A DNA stretch of 64,000 bases from the NCBI GenBank assembly GCA_964484205.1, contig CAZAEZ010000015.1, forward strand, positions 1 through 64,000. The letters are read 5' to 3'. The notes under the pieces were generated by a model. It did not search any database and had not been told where the DNA came from. It was given only the letters and a program-made list of their open reading frames with translations. The translations under genes and the position numbers were made by a program. This DNA comes from M3007 sp964484205. GTDB taxonomy: Bacteria > Bacteroidota > Bacteroidia > Chitinophagales > Saprospiraceae. Each line of letters starts with the position of its first letter. Position 1 is the stretch's first letter. This document shows, piece by piece, positions 7,855-16,929 of this stretch.

Positions 7855-9597
7855 ATGAAAATAAAGCGATTGTATCAAACGGCGTTATGGATCAGCATAC
7901 TCGGCATTTGTGCCTTTGTAATTGATTTCGGATTCAATCAATCCGGTTTGGTGCAACAAATCGTAGACGGATTTTACTTTTTCGTCATTGCGATAGGCCT
8001 CACCTCCACTTTTGCGCGCTATTGGGGAAATACAAAATTATTTTACCGGCGGGTTTTTGTTTTCGATCTATTGTCGGTTATCTATACGCTGTACATTTTT
8101 TACATGTACCTCTTTGTGGGTGAAGCATTCAAGACAGATTTAATTCTTGAAAACCCGCTATGGGTGGTGCTTGCGGTTATTCTCACTTTTTTTCGCGAAT
8201 TTTTTGAGGTCAAACTCGATCTGAGCCGCGCCTATCTTAACCCCGCCCAGCTTTTTATTTTTAGTTTTTTGATCATTATTTTTTTGGGCGCATTGTTGCT
8301 AATGTTACCCAATGCCGCATACGAAAGATTGTCATTTTTGAATGCGCTGTTTACCGCAACAAGCGCGGTTTGTGTCACGGGATTGATCGTAGTGGATACC
8401 GCCACCTATTTTACCACATTCGGGCAGTCGGTCATCCTGTTTTTGATACAGGTTGGCGGATTGGGCATATTGACGTTTGCGAGTTATTTCAGTTATTTTT
8501 TTAAAGGGGCAACTACTTATGAAAACCAGCTGACCCTGAGCGAAATGACCAATTCCCAAAAAATCGGCAAGGTGTTCAGCACCCTGAAATACATCATACT
8601 CATTACGTTTGTTGTGGAGGGGGTTGCAGCTGTTTTGATCTTTTCCACCCTGCACAATGCCGGTTTCGGTTCGTATTGGCAACAGTTGTATTTTTCCGTA
8701 TTCCACGCCGTTTCGGCCTTTTGCAATGCAGGGTTTTCAACGTTGAGCAATAGTATTTTTGAAGAAGGGTTCCGCTATAATTATGCCCTGCAAATCGTAA
8801 TTGTTTTTACGTTTATTCTGGGAGGACTGGGTTTTCCGATTGTCGTCAATATTTTGGAATACCTGAAACATAAATTTATGCAACTATTTTTCAATAGAGG
8901 GAAATACAAAAATCACCGCCCGTGGGTACTCAACATCAATAGCCGGATTACGCTTGCGACGACCCTGTCACTGACAGTCGTTGCCTTTATTTTATTTTTT
9001 GTTCTGGAATATAACCATACCCTTGCCGATCATTCATTTTTTGGAAAAATCGTAACCGCACTTTTCGGAGCGGCCACGCCCCGAACGGCAGGTTTCAACT
9101 CGGTGGACATGACGGCGCTCACCTTCCCGACCGTTATGATCACGTTCCTTTTAATGTGGATTGGCGCATCGCCTGCGTCAACGGGCGGGGGTATCAAAAC
9201 CAGCACGTTTGCCATCGCAACGCTGAATATTTTGAGTTTGGCAAAAGGGAAAACCCGGATAGAGATTTTCAGACGGGAAATTGCCGATATTTCCGTAAAA
9301 CGAGCATTCGCAACCATATCGCTTTCCCTGATTATTATTGGCCTGGGCATTATGCTCATCACTATCTTTGACCCTGAAAAAGGGCTGTTGAACATAGGTT
9401 TTGAATGTTTTTCCGCTTACAGCACGGTCGGTTTGAGTTTGGGCATCACGGGCAGTTTGAGCGCAGGCAGCAAATTGGTCATCATCGTCATAATGTTTGT
9501 CGGAAGGGTGAGTATGTTGTCTATCGTTATTGCATTTTTCAAAAAAGTAAAACATAAGAATTACCGTTATCCAACCGAAGAGATCACGATAAACTGA
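7855..9597 (+). CDS. ktrB: Ktr/Trk-type potassium uptake, membrane subunit
   Basis: The 580-residue polytopic protein belongs to the TrkH/KtrB superfamily of K+ (Na+-coupled) channels. The four filter loops are visible: TSAVCVTGL, SAFCNAGFS, TPRTAGFNS and YSTVGLSLG, each with the filter glycine. The end (IVIMFVGRVSMLSIVIAFFK) is KtrB-like. KtrB proteins have about 450 residues; this one has about 130 extra N-terminal residues holding roughly four more membrane helices. The RCK partner gene follows after 11 bp, so the two form an operon. It likely serves potassium uptake under osmotic load. Confidence 0.9.
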   Translation: MKIKRLYQTALWISILGICAFVIDFGFNQSGLVQQIVDGFYFFVIAIGLTSTFARYWGNTKLFYRRVFVFDLLSVIYTLYIFYMYLFVGEAFKTDLILENPLWVVLAVILTFFREFFEVKLDLSRAYLNPAQLFIFSFLIIIFLGALLLMLPNAAYERLSFLNALFTATSAVCVTGLIVVDTATYFTTFGQSVILFLIQVGGLGILTFASYFSYFFKGATTYENQLTLSEMTNSQKIGKVFSTLKYIILITFVVEGVAAVLIFSTLHNAGFGSYWQQLYFSVFHAVSAFCNAGFSTLSNSIFEEGFRYNYALQIVIVFTFILGGLGFPIVVNILEYLKHKFMQLFFNRGKYKNHRPWVLNINSRITLATTLSLTVVAFILFFVLEYNHTLADHSFFGKIVTALFGAATPRTAGFNSVDMTALTFPTVMITFLLMWIGASPASTGGGIKTSTFAIATLNILSLAKGKTRIEIFRREIADISVKRAFATISLSLIIIGLGIMLITIFDPEKGLLNIGFECFSAYSTVGLSLGITGSLSAGSKLVIIVIMFVGRVSMLSIVIAFFKKVKHKNYRYPTEEITIN

Positions 9598-9608
9598 TAA
9601 ACATAATT

Positions 9609-10292
9609 ATGAAATATATCATCGTAGGGCTTGGGAATTTTGGCGCGTCGCTTGGCGAAAAACTGACCGCGCAGGGAAACGAGGTTATTGGAATTGACAA
9701 AAGTGCCTCGAAAGTGGATTTGTATAAAGAAAAAATATCGCATACGATATGCATGGACGCGCTGGATGAATTCACCGTATCGGGCCTGCCACTCCCGGGT
9801 ACCGATGTCGTGATAATTGCTATTGGCGAAGACCAGGGGGCCAATGTAATGGCGACTGCCTTGTTTAAAAATTTGCAGGTTCAACGGCTGATCAGCAGAG
9901 CGATCAATCCGTTGCACGAACGGGTTTTGCAGGCAATCGGCGTAGACGAAATCGTGCACCCGGAAGAAGAAACGGCGGAACGCTGGGCAAAAAAACTATG
10001 CCTGACCAATGTGGTGGATTCTTTTGAACTGAGCCATGATTTTAGTATCATAGAAATAAAGGTGCCCGAAATATTTATCGGAAAATCCATCAAGGATATC
10101 GAGTTCAGGGAAAAATATAACCTGCTGGCTTTGACGACCATCAAAAAAACAGAGGTTAAAAGCATTTTGGGGAAAAGCAGAAACGAAGAAAAAGTACAGG
10201 GGGTAGCTTCACCCGATACAGTGCTTGAAAAAGATGATATTCTGGTCGTCTATGGCTCTAACAAAGATTTACAAAATTTTACCAATCAATAA
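9609..10292 (+). CDS. ktrA: Ktr/Trk potassium uptake regulatory (RCK) subunit
   Basis: The 227-residue protein has an RCK N-domain (residues 1-130), with the Rossmann motif IIVGLGNFGASLG at the start and the nucleotide-binding acidic residue in GNEVIGIDKSA, followed by a TrkA-C domain (about 140-225). Such subunits form an octameric ring that gates KtrB on binding ATP/ADP or NAD(H). It starts 11 bp after the membrane subunit, which fits a stoichiometric two-gene operon. Confidence 0.9.
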   Translation: MKYIIVGLGNFGASLGEKLTAQGNEVIGIDKSASKVDLYKEKISHTICMDALDEFTVSGLPLPGTDVVIIAIGEDQGANVMATALFKNLQVQRLISRAINPLHERVLQAIGVDEIVHPEEETAERWAKKLCLTNVVDSFELSHDFSIIEIKVPEIFIGKSIKDIEFREKYNLLALTTIKKTEVKSILGKSRNEEKVQGVASPDTVLEKDDILVVYGSNKDLQNFTNQ

Positions 10293-10402
10293 TGTCTGCG
10301 CGACAAGATCAAAAGGATCAATCTGCTGCCCCGAACGCATAAACCTTCCCAAAAATTTCGTTATTTCGCACACAAGCCATCCGTTCACCAAAATCAACGG
10401 CT

Positions 10403-11068
10403 ATGAAGTGGGCATTCAGCATTGAGCAAAAATTCAAGGCAGCGGCGCTGCTCGCCGCCGTTTGCGTCGTCATCCTCATCACCAACCTCCTGGGCAGGCA
10501 GCACGTCGACAAACTTGGAAGTTCCTTCTCGTCGGTGTACGAAGACCGCCTGGTCGTTGAGAGCTACATTTATGAACTCTCCGACCATCTCTACCGGAAA
10601 AAATTACTGCTCGACAATTGCGCCGGCCAGCCCGGCGCCCAGGTCGGCGCACGCTTTGGCACCCACAACGCCGCCATCGACCGCCTGCTGGTCGATTATG
10701 AAAAAACACGCCTCACCGATGAGGAGTCGGCCTGCTTTCGCGATTTCAAGGCTAACGTGGCCGCCCTCCAGGACCTGGAAGGCCAGTACCTCCGCGCCAC
10801 TGCCGACGAACCCCGGCTCGTCAGCACCCGCTCCCAAATCGATATGCACTTTGCCACCGCCTCGGCCAACCTCCACCGCCTTTCCCTCATCCAACTCAAA
10901 GAAGGCAAACTGCTCAACGACCAATCCCAGCGTATCGTCGCAGGCTCTTCCCTGCTCACCAGCTTCGAAATGGCCGTGCTCATCGCTATCGCCATCATTT
11001 TGCAGGTGCTCGTGCTGGCCAGCCGCCCCGTCATCTCCAGGATCAACCAACGGAGCAGTCTGAATTGA
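10403..11068 (+). CDS. Membrane protein with chemoreceptor-type four-helix-bundle domain
   Basis: The 221-residue protein has a membrane helix at about residues 12-30, an extracytoplasmic region of about 150 residues predicted helical (VYEDRLVVESYIYELSDHLY, RSQIDMHFATASANLHRLS), and a second helix at about 188-206. The opening EQKFKAAALLAAVCVV and the RLVVESYIYELSDHLYRKK section match the 4HB_MCP ligand-sensing fold. There is no HAMP, kinase or methyl-accepting domain after the second helix; only about 15 residues remain. It may sense a ligand on behalf of a partner protein. I do not know the partner. Confidence 0.6.
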   Translation: MKWAFSIEQKFKAAALLAAVCVVILITNLLGRQHVDKLGSSFSSVYEDRLVVESYIYELSDHLYRKKLLLDNCAGQPGAQVGARFGTHNAAIDRLLVDYEKTRLTDEESACFRDFKANVAALQDLEGQYLRATADEPRLVSTRSQIDMHFATASANLHRLSLIQLKEGKLLNDQSQRIVAGSSLLTSFEMAVLIAIAIILQVLVLASRPVISRINQRSSLN

Positions 11069-11175
11069 GTTGATTAATCCCAAAGCAACAGAACAATTTC
11101 CCATTTCGTTGTTTACTTCAAAATGCCTGCTCGAAGCGGGCAAGGGCATCGCGGCCTTTTTAAACGAAGCAAAAA

Positions 11176-12078
11176 ATGACGAATAAGAAGCAATTGATCC
11201 ATAAACGCTGGTTTTGGTTTCTGCTCATCTTTCCCCTGTTTATGACCGGCGGCTTTACCCTGCTCTACCAGGCGGCGCCCTACATGATCATCACGCCCCG
11301 GAAATATTCCATCGGCCGGACGCCCGCCGACTACCAGCTGCCCTACGAAAAAATTGCCATTCCCACCCGCGACGGCATCACCCTCCAGGCCTACTGGATT
11401 CACCGGCCCGCCGACACCGGCAAAACCACCGTGCTGATGCTGCACGGGGTAGGCGCCTGCAAGGAGCGCTGGCTGTCTACCGCCACCTGGCTCTGGGAAA
11501 ACGGCTACGAAACCATCCTGCTCGACAGCCGGGCCCACGGCGAAAGCGACGGCGAATTCTGCACCTACGGCTATTTTGAAAAATACGATGTAGCCGACGT
11601 GGTGGACGCTGTTTTAAAACAAAAAAAAGGCGGCAAACTGGGCGTCTGGGGCAATTCCATGGGCGGCGCCATTGCCTTGCAAGCCCTGGCCATTGAGCCG
11701 CGCCTCCAATTCGGGATCGTGCAAAGTACCTTCGCCGATTTCCGAACCATTGTGTTCGATTACCAGCAGCACCGCCTGAAAATTCCCTGGCAATGGTTTG
11801 CCGACATGGCCATCGCCGAAGCCGAAGAAACCGCCCATTTTGTAGCCGACTCCATCCGTCCCGCCGAAGCCGCGCGCCGGATCACTCAGCCCATGCTGAT
11901 GGCCCACGGCGATGCCGACGACCGGATCAAACTGGACTACGGCCGGGAGATATTTGCCAACCTGGCATCTGAAAAAAAAGAATTCCACGCGATTGATGGC
12001 GCCGGGCATCTGAATGTACTGTCGCGCGGCGGCGATACTTACCGGGTGGAGTTGCTGGCGTTTTTGGCGCGCCAGTGA
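11176..12078 (+). CDS. Membrane-anchored alpha/beta hydrolase
   Basis: The 300-residue protein has one N-terminal membrane segment (about residues 14-34) and an alpha/beta hydrolase domain of the COG1073 kind. The oxyanion segment is LHGVGACKERW, the nucleophile elbow is GNSMGG with Ser161, the acid is in AHGDADDRIKL and the histidine in GAGHLN. The domain should face the periplasm and hydrolyse an ester or small acyl compound. The substrate is unknown. The next gene starts about 140 bp later on the same strand. Confidence 0.8.
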   Translation: MTNKKQLIHKRWFWFLLIFPLFMTGGFTLLYQAAPYMIITPRKYSIGRTPADYQLPYEKIAIPTRDGITLQAYWIHRPADTGKTTVLMLHGVGACKERWLSTATWLWENGYETILLDSRAHGESDGEFCTYGYFEKYDVADVVDAVLKQKKGGKLGVWGNSMGGAIALQALAIEPRLQFGIVQSTFADFRTIVFDYQQHRLKIPWQWFADMAIAEAEETAHFVADSIRPAEAARRITQPMLMAHGDADDRIKLDYGREIFANLASEKKEFHAIDGAGHLNVLSRGGDTYRVELLAFLARQ

Positions 12079-12215
12079 ATGGCCGGTGAACGTTTGCTGC
12101 ACCGGGTTTTCAACAAAAACAGAAAAGCAGTTTTTTGGCAAACAACAGGCAATTCATGCGCCGTCACAGAAATTTCGCATCCGATTTTCCAATTTTACCC
12201 AAAAGAAAAAATCCG

Positions 12216-14741
12216 ATGCGCCTGCCTCACCTCCTTGTTTTGCTGCTGCTTGCAAGCCTGTCTTGCACCCAATCCACGCCCAAAAAAGACAAACACGCCC
12301 CCTCCCATGCCGGCGAAAGCTTGCGCCTCTGGGCTATGGCCCGCAGTTTCCCCGACGGCAGCATCCACACCGAAAAATACGCCGAAGCCCTGGCGCAAAT
12401 CCAATTCGAAACAAAACTCACTGCCTCCGACCGGAGCGGCAATTGGGAAGCCATCGGCCCAAAAAATATCGGCGGGCGCACCCTTTGCCTGGCTTTCCAT
12501 CCACTCGACACCAACATCATCTACGCCGGCAGCGCCTCCGGTGGCTTGTGGAAAACCACTACCGCCGGCCAGGGCCCCGATGCCTGGCACTATGTGGAAA
12601 CGGGCTTTCCCGTGCTCGGTGTCAGCGCTATCGCTATCGACCCCAACAATCCCAATGTGCTCTACATCGGCACCGGCGAAGTATACAATTTGGATAACTC
12701 CATGCCCAACGTGGCCTTCCGCACCACCCGCGGCACCTACGGGATCGGTATCCTGAAAAGCACCGACGGCGGCCTCAGCTGGTCAAAAAGCCTCGACTGG
12801 GCCTACGGCGACCTGCGCGGCGTGCAGGATATCAAGATCAATCCACGGCGCGCGCGCACGCTGTATGCCGCTACCACGGAAGGCCTGTTGCGCAGTTACA
12901 ATGCCGGCGCCTCCTGGCAAACCGTACACAATCGGAAAATGGCTGTCGATATCGAGATCAACCCAATTGATACCGGCACGGTGTTCGTTACCCACGGCTC
13001 ACTCGACGACGAGCTGGTCAGCGGCGTGTTTCGCTCCACCGACGGCGGCAACACTTTCAGCCTGCTCAACAACGGCATACCCGCCGGCTATTCGGGGAAA
13101 ACACTGCTGACAATTTGTCCGGGCCAACCCAATATGCTGTATGCCTCGGTGGGCAACAATTTTTTTCAGCAAGGGCTGTTCAAAACCACCGACGGCGGCA
13201 ATTCCTGGGCGCTGGTAAACAACGAGGATGTCTGCGCGTACCAGGGCTGGTACTCCCACGATGTGGCGGTGCATCCGACAAATCCCGACACCCTGATTTG
13301 GGTGGGTATCGACACCTGGAAATCCGTAGATGGTGGCCTGACCGTCAGCCAACAAACCCTGTGGTATGCCTGGACGTTCGGCCAAGTGCCGGCAGGTGGA
13401 CCCGAGGGGCCGCCCTATTACGTGCACGCCGACATTCACCGGGCCTATTGGATGCAAAACGATCCGAATAAAGTTTACAGCGCCACCGACGGCGGCATTT
13501 TTGTTTCTTACGATGGCGGCACAAACTGGCAAGGTCGCAACGGCGGCTATCAAACCCAGCAGTTCTACGCCAACCTGGGCAACTCTACCACCAACCCCAA
13601 CCTGTGCATCGGCGGTATGCAGGACAATGCTACGGCCATTTACACCGGCGATGCCGCCTGGACGCGCGTGCTGGGGGGCGACGGCGAGTGCGCCGGTATT
13701 TACCCGGGGAACGACTTGATTTTGTTCGGCTCGTCGCAGTACCTCAACCTGTACAAAAGCATCGACGGCGGGGAAAACTTTTCCAACATCACTACCGGCG
13801 ATATGCAGGGCGAAGATGCGGCATTCAACGGCCCGTTTGAATTCGCACCGTCCGACCCCGATATTATGTACGCCGGCGCCCAGAGTTTGTTCCGTTCCGA
13901 CAATGCCGGCGAATTCTGGAACTACGCCACAACCGGCTTCTTGGCCGACGGCGACGTGATCCTTACCCTGGCCGTGCACCCGCAAAACCCCAACCTGCTG
14001 CTTTGCAGCACGGCCCCTTCGGTGACGAACACCGCCCGGGTTTTCCGGGTAAATACTGCCACCGGACAGGTAGCGCAGGCAACCGGGCTGCCCAACCGGC
14101 TTTGCATGGACATTGCCTACGACCCGGTAAACCCAGACGTGGCCTACGCCGTTTTTTCCGGATTCAATACCGGCCATGTTTGGCGCAGCACCGACGGCGG
14201 CAGCACCTGGACCAACACCGACAACAGCCTGCCCGATGTGCCGGCCAATTCCGTGCTTGTCGATCCGCTCTTCCCAAGCCACCTGTACCTGGGCACCGAT
14301 TTGGGCGTGTGGTTGTCGCGCACCGGCGGCGCTTCCTGGGAGTTTTTTTCCACCGGCGCGCCTTCCGGCATGCTGGCCATGCACCTGAGCATCAGCGCCG
14401 ACCGACAGTTGCGGGTAGCCACGCATGGCCTGGGCGTTTGGCAGACACCGCTGGCGGAGCCGGTAAGCACCAAGGCGCCAATTCCGGCGCTGAACATGGC
14501 CCTGCGCCCCAACCCCGCGGCGACACAGGCTGCCGTGGAATTTGATTTGCCGAAGCCGACAACGCTCGACCTGTGGGTGGTGACGGCACAGGGACGGGAA
14601 ATCTATCGCTCGGGGCGGCGCAATTACGCCGCAGGCAGGCAGACGATACCGCTCGACTGCAGCGCCTGGCCGGCCGGCGCATACGGGATTGTTCTGGAAG
14701 GCGCCGCTGGCCGGACAAGCCGGGTGCTGGTGAAACGGTAA
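12216..14741 (+). CDS. Secreted sortilin/BNR-repeat protein with T9SS type A sorting domain
   Basis: I prefer the ATG at 12216 (841 residues) because it starts a clean signal sequence (MRLPHLLVLLLLASLSC); an ATG 81 bp upstream adds a basic stretch before it. The signal ends in a cysteine, so a lipoprotein is possible, but the -3 residue is serine, a poor lipobox. The body consists of many BNR/sortilin-type beta-propeller repeats (STDGG, TTDGGNSW, SDNAGEFW). The last 80 residues (ALRPNPAATQAAVEFDLP ... AGAYGIVLEGAAGRTSRVLVKR) form a type A sorting domain that directs export by T9SS. Family members bind or cut polymers at the cell surface; the actual ligand is unknown. Confidence 0.85.
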   Translation: MRLPHLLVLLLLASLSCTQSTPKKDKHAPSHAGESLRLWAMARSFPDGSIHTEKYAEALAQIQFETKLTASDRSGNWEAIGPKNIGGRTLCLAFHPLDTNIIYAGSASGGLWKTTTAGQGPDAWHYVETGFPVLGVSAIAIDPNNPNVLYIGTGEVYNLDNSMPNVAFRTTRGTYGIGILKSTDGGLSWSKSLDWAYGDLRGVQDIKINPRRARTLYAATTEGLLRSYNAGASWQTVHNRKMAVDIEINPIDTGTVFVTHGSLDDELVSGVFRSTDGGNTFSLLNNGIPAGYSGKTLLTICPGQPNMLYASVGNNFFQQGLFKTTDGGNSWALVNNEDVCAYQGWYSHDVAVHPTNPDTLIWVGIDTWKSVDGGLTVSQQTLWYAWTFGQVPAGGPEGPPYYVHADIHRAYWMQNDPNKVYSATDGGIFVSYDGGTNWQGRNGGYQTQQFYANLGNSTTNPNLCIGGMQDNATAIYTGDAAWTRVLGGDGECAGIYPGNDLILFGSSQYLNLYKSIDGGENFSNITTGDMQGEDAAFNGPFEFAPSDPDIMYAGAQSLFRSDNAGEFWNYATTGFLADGDVILTLAVHPQNPNLLLCSTAPSVTNTARVFRVNTATGQVAQATGLPNRLCMDIAYDPVNPDVAYAVFSGFNTGHVWRSTDGGSTWTNTDNSLPDVPANSVLVDPLFPSHLYLGTDLGVWLSRTGGASWEFFSTGAPSGMLAMHLSISADRQLRVATHGLGVWQTPLAEPVSTKAPIPALNMALRPNPAATQAAVEFDLPKPTTLDLWVVTAQGREIYRSGRRNYAAGRQTIPLDCSAWPAGAYGIVLEGAAGRTSRVLVKR

Positions 14742-14761
14742 GCACACAAAAAAATGGGAAC

Positions 14762-15709
14762 ATGAATTTTTGGCAATCACTCCTTCGCGAACTTGAAAAC
14801 GGCCACAGCGCCGTGCTGCTGTACGTGCTGGAGAGCAGCGGCAGCAGTCCGGGCCGGCAGGGATTTAAAATGCTGGTGAGCAGTTCGGGCCGGCTGGCCG
14901 GTTCGATTGGCGGCGGCATCATGGAATTCAAACTGGTGGAATACTGTAAAGCCGAACTGGTACACCAACCGTTTGCCCCTTTTTTGAAAAAACAAATCCA
15001 CCGGCGGGATATTCCCAGTCACCGCTCGGGCATGATCTGTTCGGGCGAACAGACGGTTGCGTTTTATCATTTAAACGCCGCAAACCTGTCTGTGATCCGG
15101 GCAATTGCCGAAAAAAATGCGGGCGCGGTTACGCTGACTGAACGGGGTATTTTTTTTAAACCGGAGCGACCCGTTTCTGAAAAATATAGTTTTTCAATAG
15201 AAAATGATAACACCTGGAGCCTTACCGAAAACCTCGGAATAAGCCCGCATCTGTACATCGCCGGCGCCGGGCATGTCAGCCTGGCCTTGTGTCGCATGGC
15301 CGCACTGCTGGAATTTGCGGTGCAGGTGCTCGACGACCGCGATGCCCTGAACACCGCCCCGCCACCTGAACTGGCGACGCACACCCTTATTTCAGATTTT
15401 GCACAAATCGGGGCACACATCCCCGAAGGAGAAAATACGTACGTGGTGTTGCTTTCTTTCGGTTACCGCACCGACAAGATGATCCTGCAACAACTGCTCG
15501 GCCGGAACTACCGCTACCTGGGTATGATGGGCAGCGCGGAAAAAGTAAAAACCCTGTTCGCCGAGCTGGAAGCGGAAGGTTATCCGCGCGAGCAGTTGCA
15601 ACGCGTGCATGCACCGATCGGGTTGCCGATCAACAGCCGGACGCCGGCGGAAATTGCGGTGAGTATTTTGGCGGAAGTGATTGGGGTGAAGAGTGGCGGG
15701 GACGGATGA
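14762..15709 (+). CDS. XdhC family protein (molybdenum enzyme maturation)
   Basis: I chose ATG 14762 because the family begins at FWQSLLRELENG; the frame is open further upstream but overlaps the previous gene. The 315-residue protein has the XdhC_CoxI domain (GSSPGRQGFKMLV and GSIGGGIMEFKLVE) and a C-terminal Rossmann domain (LYIAGAGHVSLALCRMA). XdhC proteins bind and sulfurate the molybdenum cofactor and hand it to xanthine dehydrogenase-type enzymes. No such oxidase is in the window, so its client must be elsewhere. It follows the sortilin-like gene by 20 bp on the same strand. Confidence 0.88.
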   Translation: MNFWQSLLRELENGHSAVLLYVLESSGSSPGRQGFKMLVSSSGRLAGSIGGGIMEFKLVEYCKAELVHQPFAPFLKKQIHRRDIPSHRSGMICSGEQTVAFYHLNAANLSVIRAIAEKNAGAVTLTERGIFFKPERPVSEKYSFSIENDNTWSLTENLGISPHLYIAGAGHVSLALCRMAALLEFAVQVLDDRDALNTAPPPELATHTLISDFAQIGAHIPEGENTYVVLLSFGYRTDKMILQQLLGRNYRYLGMMGSAEKVKTLFAELEAEGYPREQLQRVHAPIGLPINSRTPAEIAVSILAEVIGVKSGGDG

Positions 15710-15732
15710 TCGGTTTGGTGCCAGAACAAATG

Positions 15733-15760
15733 CGCTGTTTTTTTTGAGGGAAAAACAGCG
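15733..15760. terminator. Hairpin between the XdhC gene and the next gene
   Basis: cgctgttttt at 15733-15742 pairs with aaaaacagcg at 15751-15760 across an 8-base loop. The A/T runs are inside the stem and no T tract follows, so termination is uncertain. Confidence 0.35.
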
Positions 15761-15815
15761 TTCGCAAAATAATAAAGAACTTTGGTCGCCTGCGCAAACG
15801 GGTCAATTTTTCAGC

Positions 15816-16613
15816 ATGGCAAAAAAACGAAACAAGCGCATCAAAATGCACCCGGTTACCCCGCCGCTTTCCGGCGAATTAGCCAAGGAAGTGCTGGGCG
15901 CCCTTTTTGCCGAAGGCGCCTATGACAAGGCCAGTGTGCGGGAACTGGACACACCTTTCGGCCCCGTACGGATTGCTGAAGACGCTTTGATCCGGAGCAT
16001 CCGAAACAAAGCCTTGCTGGTCGACCTGTCTGCCGGCGCGCCGGAGGATGAAAATTACGATTTGCTGACCGAACTGATCCGCCTGGAAAAACTCCAGGTT
16101 GCCTATCCGGGCGAGCCTTTCCTGCTCCGGGAAATCGCCGAGCACTACAGCCGCTTAAATGAAAAAGAAAAATCGAGGGCCTGCGTCGTTCAAAACTACG
16201 AAAGGCACCGGGGCTACCCACTGATCGACATGGACTACGCCGCCCTGATCCAGGATGCGGAAAACCGCGACGATATCGTGCAGGAAGTATTCGGCTCCGA
16301 TGCGCTCAATCCGCACGTGGTTTACCCGGCCATCAAGGCGTTTGACATAGAGGAAGTGGATACGTTTTATGCCCTGCATGCCCTTACGTTTGCCAGTCAG
16401 AATTCCTTTGAAAAAGCCGAGCAGTGCCTGCGCGTGCTGGAGCGCATCGGAAGCAGGCGGTTCGCGTATGTTAAAACTACACTGGCGCTCAAACGGCATC
16501 CCTGGAAACGCTGGCTGGGCCGGTTGGTCTTGCTGCTGCTGGCGTTGTTGGCGCTGGGTTTGATGGTGGGCCTTGTATGGGGAATTGTTCGGCTGGTGCA
16601 GTGGGTGTTTTGA
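15816..16613 (+). CDS. Uncharacterised protein with helical repeats and a C-terminal membrane helix
   Basis: I chose ATG 15816 because the sequence before it in frame is low-complexity readthrough from the hairpin region. The 265-residue protein starts with a basic segment (MAKKRNKRIK), then a mostly helical body with TPR-like spacing (LLREIAEHYSRLNEKEKSRA, FEKAEQCLRVLERIGS), and ends in one long hydrophobic segment (about residues 232-262) with arginines on its N-terminal side. It is probably a tail-anchored inner-membrane protein with a cytosolic scaffold. I do not recognise a family. Its 3' end faces the metalloprotease/FGE-like gene across a palindrome-filled gap. Confidence 0.65.
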   Translation: MAKKRNKRIKMHPVTPPLSGELAKEVLGALFAEGAYDKASVRELDTPFGPVRIAEDALIRSIRNKALLVDLSAGAPEDENYDLLTELIRLEKLQVAYPGEPFLLREIAEHYSRLNEKEKSRACVVQNYERHRGYPLIDMDYAALIQDAENRDDIVQEVFGSDALNPHVVYPAIKAFDIEEVDTFYALHALTFASQNSFEKAEQCLRVLERIGSRRFAYVKTTLALKRHPWKRWLGRLVLLLLALLALGLMVGLVWGIVRLVQWVF

Positions 16614-16667
16614 GCAGGGCGTATTCTTTAACTTCCAACGCTTTACTCGCCCTGCGACTCGAATTCG

Positions 16668-16900
16668 TAGGACGTATGTGTTTAGCGTGGGTTTTCGCAG
16701 ATTTTGGGGTTGACTTTCGTAGAGGAATTTCCCGCAGATTAGCGCAGAAAAGGCCGCAGATCGACGCAGAATTTGGTCTGGAGAAAATCAGTTTCGCGGG
16801 CTTACCCCAAGCGAGTTTCTGCGAAAATCTGCGGCCTTTTCTGCGGAAATCTGCGGGAAAATACGCTTCTGCGGGCAAGCACGCTAAACACGTACCTTAG
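16668..16900. repeat. Long imperfect palindrome in a convergent gap
   Basis: The left arm at about 16668-16776 (gtgtttagcgtg, cccgcagatt, cagaaaaggccgcaga) pairs with the right arm at about 16811-16900. The longest uninterrupted core is agaaaaggccgcaga. It occupies the 316-bp space between two genes that converge (stops at 16613 and 16930). No other feature is visible there. Confidence 0.7.
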
Positions 16901-16929
16901 GACGAGTAGTCCGCAAGGGTATAGCCCCT

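Noticed and set aside
12999..14780. 593-codon open frame on the minus strand
   Set aside because: It is antisense to the sortilin/T9SS gene, whose repeats, signal and sorting domain are clear. Its own translation has no recognisable fold and is rich in the residues expected from reading GC-biased codons backwards.
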